The notes beneath the pieces were generated by a model. It saw only the letters and a program-made list of their open reading frames with translations. It did not search any database and was not told the origin of the DNA. 42,748 bases of DNA from positions 132,635-175,382 of the forward strand of contig KI543169.1 of assembly GCA_000496175.1 (NCBI GenBank), read 5' to 3'. Positions 37,055 to 42,748 of this stretch are shown here, piece after piece. The first letter of the stretch is position 1, and the number at the start of each line of letters is the position of its first letter. The DNA is from an uncultured archaeon A07HR67. Its GTDB lineage: Archaea; Halobacteriota; Halobacteria; Halobacteriales; Haloferacaceae. The translations under genes were made by a program, and so were the position numbers.

Positions 37055-37807
37055 TCAGTCGCGGACGATTCGCGCGCCGTCGTCGTCGACGACGTCGAGG
37101 CCGTGTTCGTGGACGAACGCGGCGGTGTACTCCGGAACGATTCGCTCGGCGGCAAACCGCGCCCGAAGCAACGGCACCGTGTCGAGGAGGTCGGCGCGCG
37201 TCTCCAACGACGGAAGCGATTGGACGAACTCGACGTCGAGGCCAGCGTCGCGTCCGCGGGCAGCGAGCGTCGGGAGCGTCGGCGCGTCGAACGCGCCCGC
37301 GAAGTCGATCGGCTCGGTGAATCCCGCGTAGTACGCCCGCCCTCGCGTCGACGGGCCGATCACGACGCCGCTCGTTCGGAGCTTCATCGCCGCCGAGTCG
37401 ACGATCGTCCGCGAGAACAACGGCGCGGTCGGGGTCACGACCGCGACCGAGTCGGCGTCCTCCTCGCGGAGCAGGTGCGTGACGGTGTTGCCGGCGCGAG
37501 CTCCGAACGTCGATCCGACCTGCCGCTCGAAGCGGGCGTCTTCGGTGCCGCCGAGCGTGTCGGCGACGAGCGCGCGGAGCTCGGCTTCCGGCGCCGTCGC
37601 GGTTCGGTGAGGCTCCGGGATCGCCTCCTCGTCGGGGAAGTTGACGAGGAGTTCGCCGCCGGAACGGTCGACGGCGAGCACGGCGTCGCGAAAGGCGGCC
37701 TCGTACAGTTCGGCGGCCTCGGCGGTCGACAACGGCGTCGACTCCGCCAGCCCGGTCGCGACGAGCCCCTCGCGGGGCGGGTTCGCCAGCACGACGACGA
37801 CGGTCAT
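37055..37807 (-). CDS. DUF2064-like / nucleotide-diphospho-sugar transferase-like protein
   Basis: MTVVVVLANPPREGLVATGLAES...DSVAVVTPTAPLFSRTIVDSAAMKLRTSGVVIGPSTRGRAYYAGF. Confidence 0.7.
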   Translation of the reverse strand: MTVVVVLANPPREGLVATGLAESTPLSTAEAAELYEAAFRDAVLAVDRSGGELLVNFPDEEAIPEPHRTATAPEAELRALVADTLGGTEDARFERQVGSTFGARAGNTVTHLLREEDADSVAVVTPTAPLFSRTIVDSAAMKLRTSGVVIGPSTRGRAYYAGFTEPIDFAGAFDAPTLPTLAARGRDAGLDVEFVQSLPSLETRADLLDTVPLLRARFAAERIVPEYTAAFVHEHGLDVVDDDGARIVRD

Positions 37808-37940
37808 ACCGGTGGGACCCGCGGGACGGACTTCAAGCCGCCGCTTCGGAGCGTGCGGCTGACCCGCCACGCGGCGACGCCCACGCTCCCACGACGACCG
37901 GCGGCCCGACCCGAGGCGTGTTGTCGGTCTCGACCGTCGA

Positions 37941-38537
37941 TCACGAGAAGTCGCGGCGCATCGCGATCTCGAACCAGGGACAGAGCCGAAGCTGGCGGTA
38001 CAACGACGGGTTCTGATGGAGGTGTTCGTAGTCGGCCCACAGCCGGCCGCCGATCTCTTCGGGGTCGGGATCGAGCGTGGTGTCGGTGAGCGTGACTTTC
38101 AACACCGCACACACCTCCCACTCGACGCCCTCGTTGGGATAGTACCGCTTGTACTCGAAGCGATCGGTGACCCGGAGATCGTCGTACTGCTCGGGACGGA
38201 TTCCCAACTCCTCTTCGAGCCGTTGCTCGGTTGCGTCCTCCTGAGACTGTCCCGCCACGGGATGTGAGGCGACGGTGCCGTCCCAGTGGCCGTCCCACAG
38301 CCGCTTGGTCGGGGCGCGCTGGGCGAGCAGAATTCGACCCTGGGGGTCGAAGACGAGACAGGTGAACGCCCGGTGGCGGATCCCGTCGCCGGTGTGGGCG
38401 TCGAGCCGGTTGACCGTTCCCTGTTCGACGTCGTCGGGATCGACGGCGACGACGTCCTGTGTGGCGTTTTCGTGGTCGATGTCGGCGTCAGCGGTGTCGC
38501 CGGCCGGATCAGGGGGGTCGGCGTTCTCTGAGCTCAT
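37941..38537 (-). CDS. idi: isopentenyl-diphosphate delta-isomerase type I (NUDIX)
   Basis: RHRAFTCLVFDPQGRILLAQRAPTKRLWDGHWDGTVASHP...EELGI. Confidence 0.92.
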   Translation of the reverse strand: MSSENADPPDPAGDTADADIDHENATQDVVAVDPDDVEQGTVNRLDAHTGDGIRHRAFTCLVFDPQGRILLAQRAPTKRLWDGHWDGTVASHPVAGQSQEDATEQRLEEELGIRPEQYDDLRVTDRFEYKRYYPNEGVEWEVCAVLKVTLTDTTLDPDPEEIGGRLWADYEHLHQNPSLYRQLRLCPWFEIAMRRDFS

Positions 38538-38721
38538 ACCCTCCACATCTCCCACCAACAGTAATAAGGGTTCGATACGAGCGACGGGGCGAACGGGAGA
38601 CCGACGACTGCGACGCCGGTCCGCCGAGGCGGCCGGCTCCAACCCCAGGGTCGCCGGCCGCCGGCCCAACTTGACGGACAGTTCGACGTGCTTAAACGGA
38701 CGGCACGGGTATCTTACGGGG

Positions 38722-40143
38722 ATGAGTGACCCGGCGCTCGACGTTGTCGAGTTCGTTCTGACCACCCACTTCTACACCGAGAATCGCGACCTCGACGAGA
38801 ACGACCTCCCGCCTCGGTTCCGGCAGGTGTTCTGGTCGGACGACGCCGTAGAGGACGCGCCCGGCGGCGTCGAGCGACCGTTGAAGTCCACGGACGCCAC
38901 CACCCGGACGGCGACCGGCGTCGAGCGTCCGTGGGAAGCTGTCGCAGACCTGCTTTTCACCCAACACACCGAGTTCTCCGGAGAGATATCCCTCACCCAG
39001 CCGGAGATGGGCTTGGAGTGGTACCGCGACCACGCCGCCGACGACCGCATCGGCTCGAATCCGACCCTCGTGGCGGCGTTGTCCGCGGCTGACGGTCTCG
39101 ACGCGCCGGTCTCCCACGAGGAGGCCCGCGACACCGTCCGGCCGATCCAGGCCGACCGCGTCTGGATCGACGCGCTGCTCGAGGAGTACTTCGACGAGGA
39201 CGACGACGGCGAGATGCTGGATCTCGTTAATGTGCGCGCGCCAGAAGAGATCGAGACAACGCTGACCGATCTCGTGTTGACCGGCGACCAGGAAGAAGAG
39301 ATCCAGAAGATCGTCAAGGCGATCGAACACCGCGAGTACCTCGCGAGCATCGGGCTTCGCGAGATCGGAAAACTGTTGTTCGTCGGGCCGCCGGGCACCG
39401 GGAAGACGACGGTCTCACGGTCCCTCGCCCACGAACTCGGGATCCCGCTCGTCGAGGTGAAGATGTCGATGATCACGAGCCAGTACCTCGGCGAAACCGC
39501 AAAGAACGTCGAGAAGACCTTCGAGGTGGCAAAGCGACTCTCGCCGTGTATCCTCTTCATCGACGAGTTCGATTCCGTGGCGAAGACGCGCCGGTCCGAC
39601 GAGCACGCCGCGCTGAAACGCGCCGTCAACACCCTGCTCAAGTCGATCGACGAGGTGTCGCTCGTCCGCGACGAGGTGTTGTTGATCGGCGCGACGAACC
39701 ACCCCGACCAGCTCGACGCGGCCGCCTGGCGGCGCTTCGACGAGATCGTCAACTTCCCCAAGCCCGACCGCGACATGCGCGCGGACATCCTGCGGGTGGT
39801 CACCCGAGAGATGGAGATCGCCGACTTCGACCCCGAGGAGGTCGCCGACCGAACCACGGGGCTGACGGGCTCCGACCTCCGGATGGTGCTCCGCGAGGCG
39901 GTGTTGGGCGCGCTGACCGAAGACCGCCGGACGATCACGCAGGCGGACGTGATGGAAGCCGTCGAGGACTTCGAGGAGCGAGATAACTTGAAGAACATGG
40001 ACATGATCGACGGCGAGGGCGCCGAACTGCTCGGCCAGACCGACGACGACGGCCACGACCACGGCAGCCACGATCACGGCGGTCACGACCACGACGCCGA
40101 CGACGCCGACGACGCCCGCGCACGCGGCCAGCCGCAGGACTGA
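38722..40143 (+). CDS. AAA-family ATPase with His-rich C-terminus
   Basis: LLFVGPPGTGKTTVSRSLAHEL, CILFIDEFDSVAKTR, GATNHPDQLD; tail GHDHGSHDHGGHDHDADDADD. Confidence 0.92.
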   Translation: MSDPALDVVEFVLTTHFYTENRDLDENDLPPRFRQVFWSDDAVEDAPGGVERPLKSTDATTRTATGVERPWEAVADLLFTQHTEFSGEISLTQPEMGLEWYRDHAADDRIGSNPTLVAALSAADGLDAPVSHEEARDTVRPIQADRVWIDALLEEYFDEDDDGEMLDLVNVRAPEEIETTLTDLVLTGDQEEEIQKIVKAIEHREYLASIGLREIGKLLFVGPPGTGKTTVSRSLAHELGIPLVEVKMSMITSQYLGETAKNVEKTFEVAKRLSPCILFIDEFDSVAKTRRSDEHAALKRAVNTLLKSIDEVSLVRDEVLLIGATNHPDQLDAAAWRRFDEIVNFPKPDRDMRADILRVVTREMEIADFDPEEVADRTTGLTGSDLRMVLREAVLGALTEDRRTITQADVMEAVEDFEERDNLKNMDMIDGEGAELLGQTDDDGHDHGSHDHGGHDHDADDADDARARGQPQD

Positions 40144-40158
40144 CCGGCCGGCGAGGCG

Positions 40159-40743
40159 TCACTCGGCCGCGTTTCTCACGCCGACGACCGTGTAGCCGAA
40201 GCCACGGTCGACCACCGACGACTCGAAGCCCGCCGCCGTCAGGTCGGTCGCGAGGTCGTCCGGAGAAAGAAACCGCGACCCCATCCCGACGGCGTGTTCG
40301 CCGGCGACGAGCACCCGCCCGAGCGGATGCGTCGGGTCGAACTCGCGGACGACGAGAACGCCGCCGGGCGCGAGCACCCGCGCGGCCTCTCTGATCGTCG
40401 CCGTCTGGTCGGGAAGGTGGTGGAAGGCGTCGACGATCACGACGGCGTCGACGGCGGCGTCGCCGACGGGGAGCGCTCCGGCGTCGCCCGCGACCGCCGA
40501 CAGGCCGCGGGCCGTGCGCGCGCGTCTGAGCATGCCGACGGAGGCGTCGACGACGGTTCGTTCGGGGCCCGTCAGCGCGGCCGCCGCACGCCCGGAGCCG
40601 CCGCCGACGTCGAGCAGCCGACAAATCGGCCGTTCCGCCCGGTCGATCCCCGCCGCCAGCGCCGTTCCGTCGGCGGGCGGCATGACGAGGTCGTACAACG
40701 GCGCGAGCCGGTCGAAGAAGCGAACATCGCCGGTGCCGAACAT
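40159..40743 (-). CDS. class I SAM-dependent methyltransferase
   Basis: RLLDVGGGSGRAAAAL, VIVDAFHHLPDQTATIREAARVLAPGGVLVVREF. Confidence 0.9.
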   Translation of the reverse strand: MFGTGDVRFFDRLAPLYDLVMPPADGTALAAGIDRAERPICRLLDVGGGSGRAAAALTGPERTVVDASVGMLRRARTARGLSAVAGDAGALPVGDAAVDAVVIVDAFHHLPDQTATIREAARVLAPGGVLVVREFDPTHPLGRVLVAGEHAVGMGSRFLSPDDLATDLTAAGFESSVVDRGFGYTVVGVRNAAE

Positions 40744-40836
40744 ACCGCCCGCTGGAACGGGAGCGGTATAAACCCGCCCGGAGCCGCCCGGGGGGCACCC
40801 CGAGAGTGTTTACCACAGCCGCCCCGATGGACCCAC

Positions 40837-41517
40837 ATGGAGTTCACGGTCATCGGCGCGCCCGGCGAGGGGGCGACCTGCCGGCTCGACTACCGCGCGT
40901 TCGCGTACGCGGGGAAGTTCGTCGTCGGCGCTCCCGGCACGGCGGTGTTGCGGACGGGCGACGGGTCGGCGGCGGCCCCCGAGTGGACGCCCGAGGAGCC
41001 GCTGCCCGAGACGGTCGACCCGGCGGTGTTCGCGGACGACGTTCTGGCGGCCGTCTCGTTCTCGCCGGACCGCACCGACTCCGCGTGTTGTCGGCTCCGG
41101 TACGTCACCGTCCATATCGCACGGCGCGGCGAGGGGCTCGGACCGACCCTGATCCGCCGAACCGTCTCGTGGCTCGCGGCCGCGGGATACGAGCGCGTCC
41201 GAATCGCGGTCAACAACCCGTTCGCCTACGAGGCGCTCTACAAGTGCGGCTTCGCGTACACCGGCGAGACCACCGGGATCGCCGAACTCGAACTGGAACG
41301 CCCGGCCGACGAGCCGGCGCCCGCTCACGCCGATCCGGAACGCTACCGGACCGGACTGGCGGCGTTTCGCGACCGCGATCCCGAGCTTTCGGCGGCAGAG
41401 ACGCAGTTTCTCGACGCCCGGCTCGACGACGGTCGTGGCCCGCCAGCCGCGTCTGAGTCGGGCGGCGACGACCCGGGCGGCGCGGACGGCGACGACCCGG
41501 GCGACGACCGATCCTGA
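40837..41517 (+). CDS. GNAT-like N-acetyltransferase
   Basis: LRYVTVHIARRGEGLGPTLIRRTVSWLAAAGYERVRIAVNNPFAYEALYKCGFAYTG. Confidence 0.85.
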   Translation: MEFTVIGAPGEGATCRLDYRAFAYAGKFVVGAPGTAVLRTGDGSAAAPEWTPEEPLPETVDPAVFADDVLAAVSFSPDRTDSACCRLRYVTVHIARRGEGLGPTLIRRTVSWLAAAGYERVRIAVNNPFAYEALYKCGFAYTGETTGIAELELERPADEPAPAHADPERYRTGLAAFRDRDPELSAAETQFLDARLDDGRGPPAASESGGDDPGGADGDDPGDDRS

Positions 41518-41585
41518 GCCGCCGACCGGTCGGAGACGGGTCGCGGTCCACAACAGCTTAGCGGCGACGCTCCCTCGTGTGGCGT

Positions 41586-42748
41586 ATGTACGGCGTCGTC
41601 GGCGGAGGGATCGCCGGACTGGTCGCAGCTGCTCGGCTCCGCGAGGCCGGCCACGCGGTCCGGGTGTTCGAGCCGTCCGGCGCGGTCGGCGGCCGCGCGC
41701 GAACACACGCCACCGCGGGCGACCCGATCGAACGAACCCCGCACTACTTCGTCGACGACGCGGCGTCGTCGCTCGCAGCCGTCACCGACTTCGCCGACCG
41801 AGTCGCGTGGAAACGCGGTCGAACCGCCCGCTACCTCGACGGAACCGTCCATCCCGTCGACGCCCCCTGGGAGCGATTGGCGTATCCGGGAACCGGGCTC
41901 GCCGACGGGGTGCGGCTGGCGGCGTTCGAACGGAGGATTCGGGCTCGTCTCGCGGGACTCGACGGCGACGCGAGCGGCGCCGACGAGTTTTCGGAAGCGA
42001 CCGTCGAGGAGTTCGTCCGCGACCGCGCGACACGAGGGGTGTACGAGGGATACGTCGAGCCGGCGTTGCGGGCGCGGTTCGGCGACCGCGCCGGCGATGT
42101 CTCCGCGGCGTGGCTCGGCGCGTGGCTCCGGTCGCGCGAGACGCGCGGCCGAAACGGAGTGAGGGCCGGCTACTTGACCGGCTCGATGGACGGTCTCGTG
42201 GACGCGTTGGTCGCGACGATCGGCACGGACGCAATTCGGACGGAGACCCGCGCCGTCGAACTCGACCGCGCCGCGGCGCCCGGCGACCCCGGCTCCCGCG
42301 AGTCCGTGTCGGTGACCGTCGCGGGGCCGGACGGTCGCCGAACGCGTGAGGTCGACGGGGTAGTCCTGGCGACCGCTCCAGAGACCCTCGAGACGTTGAC
42401 CGGCCTCGAGACCGGCGTCGAGACCGTCGCCGCGTCCTCCGTGCTCGTGGCGGCCGACGATCCGCTCACCGATGCGTGGCGCGTCACGGCCGCGGACGAC
42501 GCGCCGTTCGACCGGGTAGTCGAACACACGAACCTGTGCTCGCCGGAGCGGTACGGCGGCGCCCACCTGTGGTACGTCGTCGACCACGCCGGGTCGACGG
42601 CGGACGCCGCCGACCGCGACCGGTTGCTCGACGGCCTCGACGCCTGTTTCGCGTCGTTCTCGCACGACTCGGTGCGGTGGGTCCGGGCGGCCCGCGACTC
42701 GGCGGCAGCCGTCGTGGCCCCCGCCGGCGACGCCGTCCCCGTCTCACT
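41586..42748 (+). CDS. FAD-dependent oxidoreductase (protoporphyrinogen oxidase/phytoene-desaturase-like), truncated by window end
   Basis: MYGVVGGGIAGLVAAARLREAGHAVRVFEPSGAVGGRARTH...; open to the last base, hence absent from ORF track. Confidence 0.88.
   Translation, partial: MYGVVGGGIAGLVAAARLREAGHAVRVFEPSGAVGGRARTHATAGDPIERTPHYFVDDAASSLAAVTDFADRVAWKRGRTARYLDGTVHPVDAPWERLAYPGTGLADGVRLAAFERRIRARLAGLDGDASGADEFSEATVEEFVRDRATRGVYEGYVEPALRARFGDRAGDVSAAWLGAWLRSRETRGRNGVRAGYLTGSMDGLVDALVATIGTDAIRTETRAVELDRAAAPGDPGSRESVSVTVAGPDGRRTREVDGVVLATAPETLETLTGLETGVETVAASSVLVAADDPLTDAWRVTAADDAPFDRVVEHTNLCSPERYGGAHLWYVVDHAGSTADAADRDRLLDGLDACFASFSHDSVRWVRAARDSAAAVVAPAGDAVPVS

Noticed and set aside
1-42748. 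CRISPR array
   Set aside because: No regularly spaced direct repeats with unique spacers seen; repeats present are short coding tandem repeats or IS ends.

Overview
Haloarchaeal (halophilic euryarchaeal) chromosomal window: high GC, acidic proteins, leaderless-type promoters, archaeal gene content. Housekeeping content includes tgtA (archaeosine TGT), a heme/siroheme cluster (hemA, precorrin-2 dehydrogenase, fused AhbA/AhbB), ribosomal protein S6e, sod, a tandem moeA pair, idi, an AAA ATPase, tRNA-Glu(CTC) and tRNA-Ser(TGA). Accessory content lies mainly in the first 12 kb: a truncated IS6-family transposase at the window edge; a complete IS200/IS605 element (tnpA+tnpB) inserted just upstream of the TATA box of a sugar epimerase gene; and a visibly AT-richer block (about 7.4-12.1 kb) ending at tRNA-Glu. 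That block holds a processive-type GT2 glycosyltransferase next to a Tat-exported GH5 glycosidase, an HTH gene coupled to a TumE/DUF6516-like gene (possible toxin-antitoxin pair), and a chimeric ORF with an integrase-like N-terminus and a clear QueC C-terminus. The best candidates for undescribed biology are the GT2+GH5 pair, the TnpB whose predicted guide is a host promoter and whose RuvC-II motif is non-canonical, the HTH/TumE-like pair, and the QueC-tailed chimera. All family calls are from reading translated sequence; no database search was run.
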